Assembly (NCBI RefSeq): GCF_001723175.1
Contig: NC_064650.1
Coordinates: 1,116,001 to 1,180,000, forward strand
Direction of reading: 5' to 3'
Length of the DNA: 64,000 nucleotides
Origin: Penicillium oxalicum
Lineage: Eukaryota; Ascomycota; Eurotiomycetes; Eurotiales; Aspergillaceae
Within the stretch, counting starts at the first letter, position 1, and each line of letters begins with the position of its first letter. The notes beneath the pieces are model-generated. The model was not told where the DNA came from, made no database searches, and saw only the letters and a list, made by a program, of their open reading frames with translations. Both the position numbers and the translations under genes were made by a program. This document shows positions 21,933 through 33,476 of the stretch, in pieces.

Positions 21933-24286
21933 CAGTAAGTTTCTGCGATAGTCGACACCCCCTCCCCCCCTTTCTTTGAATGTCTCTCATCATCAACAAA
22001 GATTCAACGAACAGTGACCGCAGAAGTCGATCTCGCCCGTTGGGGACCCTTTATAATACCTTCTCTCGGATAGCGATCGGAAAGAATGGTCATGGTTGAC
22101 TGGGAGCCCCGTAGTATTTCCATTCCAAGGACAGCTCATCCCCATCTCTGATGTAGGTCCCTGAAAGTTCCCCGGCCGAAGGGAAAGCTAGAAATGGCGT
22201 GTATTATGTATATAATCCTCTCCTGACTGTTATTTAATCCTGCTGAAAGAGAACCATCTCCGCGAGGCGTATACGGGCTTCACGTATTCCCTATGAACTG
22301 TGAAGGTGTCCAAGGAAAAGAGCATTGGTAAGCGGGCGACCGTCGGCGCGGTAGAAAAGTCACGGACAACTTGTAGCGGTCTAGCGGAATCCGTCGCCGA
22401 AGCGAAACGGGGCAATGCAAAGAAGTTCTGTTGGTCCGGCGAGGTACCCCATAGGGAGTATTTAGTAGTATTTAATAGTATTTTCTACGTGGTGACCAAG
22501 CATAAAATTAAATCCGGTACGAGCTACACGCAAGGCGGTGTTCCAGTGGCGTAGGCACTGATCGGCGCGGAAACTCCCCTTGTGACCAGTTGTTATTGTA
22601 TCGTAGATCTGATCGATAGCCCGATTGACGACCGGAAAAACTCAATTTTTCTCCTTTGCTTCTTGTCGTTCTCGGAGAAGAGCGACGCGCGCAAAGGCAC
22701 GAATCGGGAGTTGCTGGAATTTCGGAAATGCCGCGGCGTCTATCTCTCCGCCGAATTGGCCCTTCGGAAGCGATGCGTCCGTCGGTCAGGGTTGAGGCGG
22801 AGCTGCTCAGAGTGCAATATTTGTAAGCCTGGGTGGATTTCCGGTCTCCTCGGTGAGTCGATGCTATTGATAATCGGAATCATATGATGTGTAAGTTGGA
22901 GATCGAGAAAACACCGTAGATGGGAAGGATTCCAGCTATTTTGCTGGTCTCAGCCAACCGACACAGGACTGCAAAAACGACGAGAAGTTCGTCGGTAGTA
23001 GGTTTTATTTCTTTTTTGAGAGTATGTGCTATCAAGTCACTACGGACATACTATTCACTCCATGCGTTTTACTGGAGGAGACGGTCCTTAATTATCTCCC
23101 GTCAGGCTGGCGAATGTGACGTCCAAAAAAGAAGATCACCTGCCTTTCCATGTAGACCACGACGCTGCAAAGGCGGAGGAACGTTAACTTGTGTTTCTTC
23201 CGTCGACCATGGCCAACTTCAAGAATGCATCTCCATTTCCCCGTATCCAATCCCAAGACAGGGATTGAAGCTATCACTTTTTCAGGTCACTTTGACTGAT
23301 GCATATCACCTTGATCATGCTAGGCTACTGTCCTGAGAAACTCCGTTCCAGGTGTCCTGTTGTGCCCAGCATCCGGTTGAGGACCGTACGACCTCGGGAG
23401 CGACCCTGAAAGGGTTGCACTTTGCGTGGCAGGGGCCACGACAAGGCAACCTTGGACTCCCGGCGCCCGCCGCGCTCATCCCATCGCAAAGGAGCACAAG
23501 GCAAACGTCAATAATGATAAATACCCAGTCCACCGCTGCTTGGCTTGCTTCGGGCACAACATTCCCACCTGCTCACTCGATTCGGTCCCTTTTTACCGTC
23601 TCGCCTGAAAAGCCACCCCTACCGCACCCCCCTTTCCTGTCGCTTGGGCTTACGGGCATGGGTGTCTAAATGTGGACCTCGTAGAAGAAGCCCCCGATGC
23701 TGTGACCAACACCCTCTCCGCACCCACCCCCCTTCCCTCTCTATGACGTGATAAACCCAGAGCTGCATATATCCTTTATCAATCAATTTGGGTGACAGTG
23801 TCGAGTTCAGGCTGCCACGGGGTGAATGTTGGAACGCTTCACCGTCAAGCTCTCTGGCGATTGCGCGATCTGGTGCGATAAGTGCGCGGCAGAAAAGACC
23901 AGATTCCGTCCACCCTCCACACTCCACCCTCTAGCGTTGGTCCGTCTCGGCCCGGCTGGGTTTCTCCCGCCACTCTCTTTTGCCTCTCGGGCGTCAATTG
24001 GCCCTGGATAATACTCCAACCCTGCCCGCAAATCTGTCGATTTGTTCGTCGAAGCCAGTTCTCTCCTTCGATTGCCTCTGGGGTCGAAAGAAACAAACAG
24101 CTTTCTTGCACGAGAGCACCAAAGTTGATCCAACGCTTCCCATAGACTGGACATAAACACGGGAAAAATTCCGAGCCAATGATCTAGACAGAATATTATT
24201 GAGGATGAACTCAACGTCGCTCCGCAGCGGCACACGCTCTCACGGAGTAAATTCCAATCGACGAGGCGCAAATAGATCTTTTCCAT
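21933..24286. other. Long non-coding stretch before the EST1-type gene
   Basis: This 2.35 kb stretch shows no coding pattern. An AT-rich patch with repeated AGTATTTA-like units lies at 22456-22492. C-rich stretches lie at about 23610-23740. The frame at 22582-22887 is Cys/Arg-rich but has no zinc-cluster spacing. It contains the promoter of the downstream gene. Confidence 0.4.
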
Positions 24287-26760
24287 ATGATCTTCCGGCC
24301 AGGTCAGTTCTCTTGTCCTCTTGACAGACCGTGTCTCGCTAACATGTCTTCTAGGCGTCACGTAAGCCGGCGCCATGCGGACGAGGTGTCCCGTGGTTCC
24401 CATACGACTCCGAGGATGTGTTCCTCGCCGAGTCTTCCACCGTCGGCAGACTGTTCGCCAGAAGCAAGTGCAGTAGATGGCGTCAGTGGCTCCGGGGATC
24501 GCCTGTCACGGGCCTTGTCTTACACCAGGTCGGCTCGCACAGAGATGTTCAAACGCAATGCAGCCTCGCGGACGTTAAGAGCGCGAGAGAGCGGGCATTT
24601 GACTTCTGATTCGTATCAGCCTACTCACTATGAGAATACTAGCGCCGGTGTCAACTCGGGCAATCTGCACACGGAAGGATCAGCTCTGACCCCAGAGTCG
24701 AGCTACCAGCTTCTTTGTGAGACTCAGCCAAAGCAGAAGCCGGTGGACCCATTGACATCTGCACCTTATCTGACAATGGTAGAAGTCGCCATTCAAGCTC
24801 AGGACCAGAGGCACTCTCAGCCGGGTGTGGCACATGTGCCGGGAGATCATCGCGACACGATGGAGCTTGATCTATCCATTTCTCGGCAAACGAAAGAAAA
24901 TCAAGGGCATGGCTCACAGCTCGAGGCCCCTCAAAGGCCCATCTTATCGAGCAGCACAGCCAAATCGAGCGCTTCCAATACCACCGACATGTTTAAACAG
25001 CCCGACACAAACCCCATTACAGAAGATCAGTTGGTCAATGAGGTGCGCATGATTTACGCAGGTCTCGTGATGGTCGAAAGGAAATGCTGCGAAGTTGACA
25101 AGCAGCAAATGGAGTCGAATGCCACATTGACCCGCCCTCAATGGCAAGCGTTGATCTCTTTGCATCGGACCTTGCTCTCTGAACATCACGACTTTTTTCT
25201 CGCCTCTCAACACCCCTCCGCAAGTCCAGTACTGAAACAACTCCCCGCGAAATATACAATGCCCGGCCGCATGTGGCGCCATGGCATCCAATCCTTCCTG
25301 GAACTGTTTCGGCGGCGACTGCCTGAATCGAGGGAATTTTTGCTGAATTTTCTGTACATGGCATACTCCATGATGACATTGTTGCTGGAGAGCGTACCCG
25401 CCTTTCGTCATTTCTGGATCGAATGCCTGGGCGAGCTGGCGCGGTATCGAATTGCCGTGGAGCCGTCCGACGCGAGAGAGCGGGAGCTTTGGGCTGGAGT
25501 CTCGCGGCATTGGTACGCGGAAGGTGCAACCCACAGTCCTGGCGTGGGGCGCTATCAATATCAACTTGCAGTCTTGGCCCGTCCCGACATGCTTCTCCAG
25601 CTTTATCATTACACGAAAGCACTCGTCTCCGCTCAACCATTTCCCAGGGCGAGCGAAGGTCTCAAAAGTCTTCTCTACCCATTCGATCAACCGATCGCCC
25701 CACAGCCGCCCTCCTTGCTGGGCTTATTTCTATCTGTTCATAACACTTTATTCAAGCAACGATCATCCGAGCGACTGTCAGACTATCTATGGAAAACAAC
25801 ATACCGAAATCTCGTTCTGCCGATGATCAAATTTCTGCAATCTTTGCAGGAACATGCGCAAGGCAAGAATTGGCAGGGCCAGATGGGGGCGCAAATCATG
25901 TCTTGCAATTTTGCGGCTGTCCTTCAATACGGCGAAGCGGGAACTCCGATTATGAAAGAGTTCAATCAAGCCAAAGATCTTGGGGCAGTCGAGGAAGCTC
26001 GACACTACGCGACGAATCTTTGGCAAGACATCACGAGCCGTGGCGAAATCTCCTGGTTCAGTGTCGAGGACGTCGTGGCAGGGGTGCCTGATCGCTTTTC
26101 AGCGGCAGACAAGCAGGCCAGCGCACTTGCTTTCCACTCGTTATCCGTTTTGCTGGACCAAGAACTCGAAAGCTCCATGTGGCCCAGTGTTCATGTGTCC
26201 TTGGCTTTCATCTGGAATCTCGCTCTGCGTCCGTTGGGCATGCAACGGGTCGAGTCGGTCATTCCATGGTCCAAGCTTGTGAGATTCCTCAACGGTCTCA
26301 CTCGTCTCAAGACGGATTTCAACAAGATTGAAAGCTCAAGGTTCCCTCTGGAGGAGGGCGACATGCGCTATTTGCAGGAAGACTTTGTCATTGGTGGGCA
26401 GTCTTGGGCCCACTTTTATTACCCTGATGGATTCTTCGACGAGGCTCCCTCGGAGGACGAAATATCAAACTCGCCTTCCTTTCTCCATATGTCTTCCCGC
26501 CAGCACAGATGTCTCTGGCTCGGGGTGCAAATTGCACAGGTGCGTTCGATGCTTTCCTCACTTGAATTCACCCTTATCGGACTTGAATAAGCATACTTAT
26601 CTGACTCCACGAACAGCTTGGTCTTTGGATCGAATACAAACATCCCAGATTTGAGCTCACAAAGCGCGCGTGTGACCTGGATGCGTCGGCAGTTCTCGAC
26701 ATGCCAATGAATGACGGAATTGGATGCCCCCACCTCAGCAACATGGGCCTGTGCGACTGA
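24287..26760 (+). CDS. EST1-type DNA/RNA-binding domain protein
   Basis: Exons 24287-26539 and 26617-26760 give about 798 residues. Residues 1-240 are Ser/Arg/Pro-rich and look disordered. From about residue 245 the conserved EST1/SMG5-7-like part begins with QLVNEVRMIYAGLVMVERKC. It continues with QALISLHRTLLSEHHDFF, PGRMWRHGIQSFLELFRRR, GVSRHWYAEGATHSPGVGRY (the TPR/14-3-3-like to DNA/RNA-binding transition) and LLQLYHYTKALVSAQPFP. These blocks mark the family that includes telomerase-associated Est1 and the nonsense-mediated decay factors SMG5/6/7; many fungal members are uncharacterised and I cannot assign telomere or NMD function. The intron joins LGVQIAQ to LGLWIEYKHPRF. Met20 at 24344 has a better start context than Met1 (A versus C at -3), so the protein may begin there. 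An apparent intron in the first codons was rejected because it creates a stop. Confidence 0.82.
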
Positions 26761-28315
26761 ATTTGAGACAAAGTGATTGCGATTCATCCTCCACAGGGAA
26801 CAGTTTCGCTACTACCGCCACCGTATCTCGAGAACAATCCCAGTCTTGGGGCCATCCTCTCTCTGCGGGAACACTCAAATACATTGGCGATGTTTAGTAG
26901 GTAAACCCTTCGCATGGCACTGGTTGTGCGAATCAAGTGCCTCTTTGTTCAGGCCTCGCCGTTGCCATCATTTGAATCACGGAGTCCAAGTCAATCCTCC
27001 GGTGACAGATGGTGGCCCATCATGTTCATCAACTGAGCTCACTCGCTCCACCGAGTTGATGATGTCCATGGGCTTTTTGACCTTGCTCTGCCGGCATCCA
27101 ATATTCGGAGACATGCTTGAGAAGGGAACACAAAGTTGCATTGCTCATGCAACCGCAGTGGTTCTGTGTGGTCTCGATTCTTCTCAGAAGGCAGAGATTT
27201 TCACTCGATCACTCGTCGCATCAAAATCAGACTCATTACGTTAGCTGGCATTCCACAAAAGGGATCCCTGAAGCTGCTGCGGCAGCTTTCACTACAAGGA
27301 TCTCAGAGCAGTCTTTCCGGAGATGGAGTCTCCAATGCAGCAAAGGCGATGTGCCTGATGACTGTGGCGGGATCGAATACTACTTAAATTCCAGAGTGAT
27401 CTCTGCTCCATATGAAACCTTAGTCAACCCTGAATCAAAGTCTTGGAAACCTTGTGAGGGTGCTATCGGTGTCCTCATAGCACCCTCTCGACGCTATTCA
27501 ACGTTTAATCGGTGGCGGTCCAGTATGGCTTGCTTTGATGTATCATAGACCTCTCGGTTCCACCCCGCTAGACACTTCTTCGAGAGATCCTTCATCGCAA
27601 TTTGGAACATCCAGGAGTAACACATTCAAAACTGGATGACGGAAAAGACAATTGATTGGCGGGTATGGTCGATCCCGAGGCATCCGTCCAGGTAGTCAAC
27701 AAACACGAAAGGATTCGTAGGCGATGACGAGCCCTCGGCAATTGTGCGACACATCACTGTCCCCTGTGGAATTTCTGTTTATTATTATTTTTTCTTTTTT
27801 TTTCTAAAAAAAAGCTTGTATTCTGGCAGAATGAAGGAAGTCACCTATTTGAATTTTGAATTTATTTTTCCCCCTTCTAGATTGGACAAATAAGGAAAAA
27901 AAGGAAAAAAAAGTGCTGACTTGCTGACCGGTTGATGGTTCCCCACTGATTAAAGCTTACGCCGTTCTCGCGCGTCCTCCGATAAAAAGGCCAAGCTGGC
28001 GATTGCAACCGCATCGACGTGCCGGAGTCATGTCAGGTCCCCAGACAACCTCCAAGCTCCCCCCCCCTCCTCCACTTTAGTCTCCCCTCCGCTCCAAGCT
28101 TCTTTCCCCCTTCCCTCCTCCCTCTCCTTCAATGAGGTGGTCAAAATACCTCCAATGATTATTCAAAGGTGTACATTCTAAACGCAATTGTGCATGGCCG
28201 GCCGAAACATCTCCACTCGTACTACTTGCGCTTTCGTCGAGGTCTCTGTCCTCATCGCGTGTTCACCCCTTCGTTGATTGGGCGGTTTCAATCTTGAATT
28301 CATACGTCTGACAAA
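26761..28315. other. Intergenic region, EST1-type gene / ALG5
   Basis: This 1.55 kb holds the 3' flank of the EST1-type gene and the ALG5 promoter. T- and A-rich runs lie at 27778-27815 and 27890-27912, and C-rich stretches at 28055-28130. Open frames of 155 and 143 codons near 26777-27548 overlap each other out of frame and show no domain. They are probably chance. Confidence 0.4.
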
Positions 28316-29803
28316 ATGGCCCAAATCTGGAGCAACGTGTGCCGCGAGTGCATAACGGTTGTATCCAGTGTGCCTGTTTATATCCTGGTCGGTTCATTAG
28401 TGACGACAACGCTCGGATTCTTTGTGCTAGTAAGTCGATGAAGGAATACCCCCGATCTAGGGTGCATGCGCGAGACCGATGCGGTATCGGTATCGTTGCC
28501 AATTTGGATTGGTCTGACTCTATCCTTCTGCTTTTAGGCTTATACCCTGCTCTTCTTGGTCGCGCCGACACCCCGGAACCCACTACCGGAAGAAAAGAAG
28601 TATAGAACGCTTGCCAAAGATGGCGCTGTCACCGATCCCGAGCCCCTGCCCTGCTGGCTCGACCAGCTGGACTCGGACAAGTGCACCTCGAAGCTCACTG
28701 AGATTGAAGCCGCAGAACTCTTCATGTCCGTTGTTGTTCCAGCTTATAATGAAGAGGCGCGACTGGCAGGAATGCTGGAAGAAGCGGTCAACTACCTTGA
28801 GCACATGTACGGCACTCTCGAGTCCAGCTCCGACGAAGAGAAGCACGGTAGCGGGGTTTTGACACGATCCATGCGCAAGCGCAATCCGACCTCGGACCGT
28901 CACACAATGAATGGCAACCTCGACGTGTCCCCTTCTGATCGCGGGTGGGAAATTCTCATTGTATCGGACGGGTCCACCGATCGGACGGAAGAGGTGGCTT
29001 TCTCGTTTGCTAGGGACCATCAACTATCAATGCACCCCAAGGGCTACGCGGGACCATGGACGCCCAAGGTCCAGGAAGGTGTGCATATCCCACCGGGGAC
29101 CATCCGCGTGGTGAACCTGACACACAACCGGGGCAAGGGCGGTGCTGTGACACATGGCATGCGTCACGTACGTGGGCAGTACGTGGTTTTCGCCGATGCA
29201 GATGGTGCGAGTAAATTCGAGGATCTCGGCAAACTCGTGACCGCTTGTCGGGAGGTTGAAGATGGTCGTGGGCGCGGTGTGGCTGTGGGATCGCGGGCGC
29301 ACATGGTAGGCAGCGAAGCTGTGGTCAAGGTTAGTGAGCTCTCCATTTGCCGAGGATCCCGGCGAAAGTGCCATTGCTGGGAAGTCTGGCCCCTGGTGGA
29401 TGAAGATTGATTGAAGCTGACCCATCGCCCGCTCTCTCCCTCTCTCCCCGATCCACAGAGATCCAAACTACGCAACTTTCTGATGCACTCTTTCCATCTC
29501 ATCCTATGGTTGATGACACCGCCCAAGACCGCAACTGTCAAGGATACGCAGTGCGGCTTCAAGCTATTTTCGCGCAATTCCCTGCCGTTCATCGTTCCCT
29601 ACATGCACTCCGAGGGCTGGATCTTTGACGTGGAGATGCTCATGTTGGCCGAATTCGCACAGATTCCCGTCGCTGAAGTCCCCGTGGGCTGGCGCGAGGT
29701 CGGTGGTAGTAAATTGAACGTGATCTGGGACAGTATTGGCATGGCTTGGGGACTGGCCATTCTGCGGGCAGGGTGGTCGCTCGGTATTTACCGGCAGCGG
29801 TGA
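28316..29803 (+). CDS. alg5: Dolichyl-phosphate beta-glucosyltransferase ALG5
   Basis: Exons 28316-28429, 28538-29329 and 29459-29803 give 416 residues. Exon 1 encodes a single N-terminal membrane helix (VYILVGSLVTTTLGFFVL...AYTLLFLV). The GT2 catalytic domain follows: VVVPAYNEEARL, ILIVSDGSTDRTEE, VNLTHNRGKGGAVTHGM and FADADGASKFEDL, which carries the metal-binding acidic cluster. Later marks are KDTQCGFKLF and HSEGWIFDVEML, both typical of ALG5/DPM-like enzymes. It makes dolichyl-phosphate-glucose on the cytosolic face of the ER, the glucose donor for the N-glycan precursor. The Ser-rich acidic insert around residues 118-150 is a lineage-type spacer. Both introns are canonical and in frame. 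Confidence 0.94.
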
Positions 29804-30632
29804 TATCAGACCGTCAAAACGAGGGTGAATTCGTCCTGGTTAGGCGTTTGGGTCCAAGACTAAGAAGGTGCTCGTTGCTCTGGACTCTTATTCTTTTAAC
29901 CCTTTTCTGTCCTGGCCTTGAGATATTGATCAAGCATGTTTGAGTCCTTGGCAGACATACCCCATTGTATATAGAAAGATCGAGGTAAGCACCTCGGTCG
30001 ACATGTTGTAGACTCTTGTGCACTTCAAAAGGAATTACCAGCGACGCATGGTGGTAGATTTCGAAGCAAACTCACAATCTTCTGCCATATGAATTCATAT
30101 GGTGTGTAATACGCAGTGTTCTGGTTCGAAAGCACAACTGATGAGCCTCCATACCAACATGAAGACAGCCCGGTCCTTCCATCAGGTAGTACCATTAGGA
30201 TAGGTATATATGCAGCGTTCAAGTTCTTTTCCCTTGTTTTTCTTTTCTGTCAATACAAATCCCCCCGAACAAACCAGAGCATCTCAACATTATGGTCTGC
30301 ATCTCCGAAACAGTCCAAAGCCATCTTGAGTAAGCGCAAACACCCTGTCGTTCCATCCGGAATCCTACCGATCTCAATCCGGCCAATCCGACGCGATGAC
30401 CCGCGCACCTGCGCCGCAGGAAATCCCCGGAAATGACATCACACGTTTACCTTATCGAGAGCAGCTCCATCAACCCATCAAGACGAGCACAGCAACCTTT
30501 GCCCAGCTACATCCCTGGACTCGCAAGACCCTTTCTACTGGATGCCTTGTCTTCCCCCCAGTCTCAGTCCAAGTCCAATTTCTCAATCGAACCCTCTGCA
30601 CATTCATCTACAGTAGCTCACCACACATCACA
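29804..30632. other. Intergenic region, ALG5 / FUN14
   Basis: This region holds the ALG5 3' flank and the FUN14 promoter. An 18-bp perfect palindrome lies at 30085-30102 (listed separately). The open frame at 30433-30876 overlaps the FUN14 coding exon in another frame and is taken as a shadow. Confidence 0.4.
30085..30102. repeat. 18-bp perfect palindrome
   Basis: CCATATGAATTCATATGG reads the same on both strands, without spacer. It lies about 285 bp after the ALG5 stop and 530 bp before the FUN14 ATG. It could be a binding site for a dimeric factor or chance. Confidence 0.9.
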
Positions 30633-31350
30633 ATGGCATTCGCGCTCTTCTCGCCTTCCCCCACGATTCTCCGTCTGGGTCTGGGCCTCGGAATCGGCCT
30701 TTCGGCCGCTAGCCTTCATCCCCAGTCCCCTTTTCGAGCTGCGCCTCTGCGATGCGACTGGGCACCGTCGGGCTCGGGCTCGGGCTCGGGCTCCCGATCG
30801 ACGGGGCCAGAGATCAATTTCCCAGGGCGTGCGAGTGAGCCGAGTATTGCGACACAGGCCAAGAACACACTCTTGACACCGGAGAATATGCGCCAAGTTA
30901 GTATGGGGAGTGTATTGGGATTAGTTGCTGGAGTCGGGTTGAGGGCTATTTCAAAGGTGTTAGTGGTGGTATTGGGAATGGGTGTTGTTCTTGTTGAGGT
31001 TTGTGGAGATTTTTCTCTTTCCCTCCCCCCTTTTAGTTCGCTTTTGGGGAGTCTGCTTTCTATCACCTCTCGATCAATCTGCAATCTGGATACTCTTGCA
31101 TTGGAGAAAAGAAAGAGGAAGAGGAAGAAAGACGCGAATGGCAGCTTTGATGAGGATTAAAAACGGCTGACTTGTTATTTTCGGGAATGGAATACAGTGG
31201 GCTGCCTCAAAGGGATACAATATTCTTCCAATGGATCGATTGACTGGGTATATCAAGAATACGGATGTGCGGCGCATGGTCCAGGAGAACCGGCCATTCA
31301 AGATCAGTTTTGGGGCCATGATGGCGATGGCAGCTTTTGCGCAATTTTGA
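30633..31350 (+). CDS. FUN14 family mitochondrial membrane protein
   Basis: Exons 30633-30998 and 31198-31350 give 172 residues. The N-terminus MAFALFSPSPTILRLGLG is followed by a Ser/Gly-rich linker. The family core then appears: RQVSMGSVLGLVAGVGLRAI, a second hydrophobic span VLVVVLGMGVVLVE, and after the intron WAASKGYNILPMDRL. A final hydrophobic helix is FGAMMAMAAFAQF. FUN14/FUNDC proteins sit in the outer mitochondrial membrane and in animals act in mitophagy and ER contact; the fungal role is open. No LC3/Atg8-interacting motif of the FUNDC1 kind is obvious near the N-terminus. The linker contains SGSGSGSGS encoded by four copies of GGGCTC. Confidence 0.8.
30770..30793 (+). repeat. Coding hexamer repeat (GGGCTC)4
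   Basis: Four perfect copies of GGGCTC encode the alternating Ser-Gly part of the FUN14 linker. Such in-frame hexamers can gain or lose copies without frame change. Confidence 0.95.
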
Positions 31351-31760
31351 GTATCTTCACACGAGAAGGACCGAGGAAAGATGCGGCTCTGAGGACAGAG
31401 GGATATAGAGTAGACGACATTTTTTGTATATATACACGTTCGTCTTGCCCTTTCGGGATGTCCTTTGTCTTTTTTTTTTTTTCTTTTCCTTCGGTTCAAT
31501 GGGCGGAATGGACAAGAGTAGAACACGATGATTGTTCGAGTGACCACGGCTGAACAGACGCTCCCCTACCAGCCCCATTTTCTGTACGCAGGCAATATTC
31601 CAGGCCAGAGCCAAAATGGTCTGATTTACGTTCACAGGTCCAACGGGTATCATAATTTCCAATCCATCGAGGTGGCTGCAATTGACAATGCACCCTTTCC
31701 ATCCACGACATCGCTTAGCTGAAAATTCATAAGAGAAAATCAAAATCACCCCAATATCGC
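31351..31760. other. Convergent spacer, FUN14 / ORC2
   Basis: These 410 bases lie between converging stops. They hold a T/C-rich run at about 31470-31490 and no coding signal beyond short frames. Confidence 0.4.
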
Positions 31761-33476
31761 TCATCCCAAGACCAAATCTTCCAAAACGCCTTCCATCTCT
31801 TCGCGGGACAATGGCACACCAAGGATTTCCATACCGCTGGGGTCCATCCGCGAAGTGATCATTTGATGATCGTGAAACTCCTTCAACAGGGTCCGGAACA
31901 TCATCTCCGAGGAAGCGATGAATTCCTCCGTCGCCTTTTGATAAAGCATACGGAACTCAACCCCATTCTCCTCGCCCGGTCTGCCCCCACTCTCCGCGGC
32001 CGCCCCTTCGTCCTCTGATTGATGACCATCGTCCATCACGGTGAGAACTTCGGTCAACAAGAGGCGGTACAGGTTGCGCGCGTTCTCGGGCAGACTTTTC
32101 AACACGAATCCCACGCCTTCCTTGCCGCCGACGCGTTGGCCCTTGCGGCCGAGAAGAGCGTGGACCTCTTCGACAACGTTCAATTCTGTGGTGAATGGTG
32201 TAAAGGTCGTGCTGTCGTGGAAGACAAGATTGAATTGATCTCGTAGACTGATGTCCCACATGGTGGCAAAATTCGGAGTGTCGGCAGTGAGCAGAAGCCG
32301 AACACGAGGTGTGGCCGCCAGACGGGCCAGCAGAGCTTGGTTGATGGCCCGACGTAACGGTGGTGCGTCTACCGAGTTGATCAGAACCGTGATGGGCTCT
32401 TCGTGGGCGGGTCGCGCCTTGAGCGCAGATTGCAGCAGCTCGAGCACCTCGGTGGGTTGCGCACCAAGCTTGGAGGGCAAGTCCTCGCCCAGGATAGCCG
32501 TGGCAATCGTTGCGAAGATGGATCGGATCGAGAGGCCCGGAGTGTATCCATTGACGATGACGATGGGTGGAGGATGTCCCGCCAAGGACCGTTTTTGATA
32601 GATCCAATCGGCAAAGTTCTGGACGAGCCTCCGTTTTGAACCATAGCCAAATAAGCAGATGTTGAATCCTTCCTCGAATTCAAAGAACCACTGCGGAAAT
32701 GATCGATGGTGGATAGAGAGAAGGTACTCCTTTTCCGCCTGGCAGGGATCCACATACTGGGCGATTTTTTCAAAGTACTCTTCATGCGTCAAGAGCGAGA
32801 CTTTATTGAGTGTGGTGTTGGAAGTCTTGCCCGTCCCGGCGCGATTTTGGAAAAAGTATCGCTCATGCGGCGGCAGTTCCCCCTCGGGCGTTGGTGATCG
32901 CTTATTCCGGGCTCCTTTGGGTCGTCCAGCCCGTCGTTTGGGGGCTTTGATCTCTGCCGTCGTTGTTTCCTGCGCCTCTGCCCCCTCGACGCTCTCCGTC
33001 ACACCCTCGGGAGCTTTGTCGGTTTCGGTCTCGGGTTCATCTTCCTGAAGGATCTCTTCGGCCAGCTGCTCGGACCCATCCCATGCGCTATCTTCATTCT
33101 GCTCAAAGAGCACCCGCGCGCTCTTCTTTTTCGCCGACTGGTCCGCCTTCCTGATCCGCGAGGGTGTTCCGGTCGTCGTCGAGGTGGACTTTGTCGGGGT
33201 CGCGAAGAGCGAGCGAGCTTTGGATTTGTGGGTCGGTGTCTTGAGTCCGGATTCTTTCAACGGAGTCGCGATAGACCTGCTAGCCTTCTTCGGTGTTGAT
33301 TGCCCACGCGATGGATCGCCATTTGACTCAACGGCCTCTTCCTCGGGAAGAGGAGAGAGGTTCGGCGCGTGGCCGTTCAGCGCGCCATTGTTGTGGGAAA
33401 GCGCAGTCCGTGCTCTCTTCGGCGTCGTCTCGGGGTGGTCCGTTTCCAGCCCAGAGTTGGATAGCTTGCGCTTCAT
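31761..33476 (-). CDS. orc2: Origin recognition complex subunit 2 (ORC2)
   Basis: A single exon encodes 571 residues. The first 200 residues are basic, Ser/Thr/Pro-rich and probably disordered. They contain KRRAGRPKGARNKR (residues 180-193), which resembles an AT-hook around the GRP core. The ORC2 core starts near residue 205: HERYFFQNRAGTGKTSN, LLTHEEYFEKI, SFPQWFFEFEEGFNICLFGY, GSKRRLVQNFADW, PIVIVNGYTPGLSIRSI and later ITVLINSVDAPPLRR. The C-terminal winged-helix part holds FIASSEMMFRTLLKEFHDHQMI. ORC2 is a non-catalytic AAA+-like subunit of the replication origin-binding complex, in the nucleus. The start is the ATG at 33476; the frame runs three codons further up but has no earlier ATG. 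Confidence 0.92.
   Translation of the reverse strand: MKRKLSNSGLETDHPETTPKRARTALSHNNGALNGHAPNLSPLPEEEAVESNGDPSRGQSTPKKASRSIATPLKESGLKTPTHKSKARSLFATPTKSTSTTTGTPSRIRKADQSAKKKSARVLFEQNEDSAWDGSEQLAEEILQEDEPETETDKAPEGVTESVEGAEAQETTTAEIKAPKRRAGRPKGARNKRSPTPEGELPPHERYFFQNRAGTGKTSNTTLNKVSLLTHEEYFEKIAQYVDPCQAEKEYLLSIHHRSFPQWFFEFEEGFNICLFGYGSKRRLVQNFADWIYQKRSLAGHPPPIVIVNGYTPGLSIRSIFATIATAILGEDLPSKLGAQPTEVLELLQSALKARPAHEEPITVLINSVDAPPLRRAINQALLARLAATPRVRLLLTADTPNFATMWDISLRDQFNLVFHDSTTFTPFTTELNVVEEVHALLGRKGQRVGGKEGVGFVLKSLPENARNLYRLLLTEVLTVMDDGHQSEDEGAAAESGGRPGEENGVEFRMLYQKATEEFIASSEMMFRTLLKEFHDHQMITSRMDPSGMEILGVPLSREEMEGVLEDLVLG

Noticed and set aside
24303..24354. Possible intron in the first codons of the EST1-type gene
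   Set aside because: Splicing GTCAGT to TTCTAG would put a TAA stop a few codons later.
26777..27548. 155- and 143-codon frames after the EST1-type gene
   Set aside because: They overlap in different frames, have no recognisable domain, and the upstream gene has a clear stop. Probably 3' flank.
30433..30876. 147-codon frame overlapping FUN14
   Set aside because: The FUN14 frame holds conserved family motifs across the intron. This frame is Arg/Ser-rich and ends without continuation.
32847..32858. Walker-A-like AGTGKTS in ORC2
   Set aside because: The spacing does not fit GxxxxGK[ST], and the segment lies before the AAA+-like core. ORC2 is not known as an ATPase, so this is probably chance.
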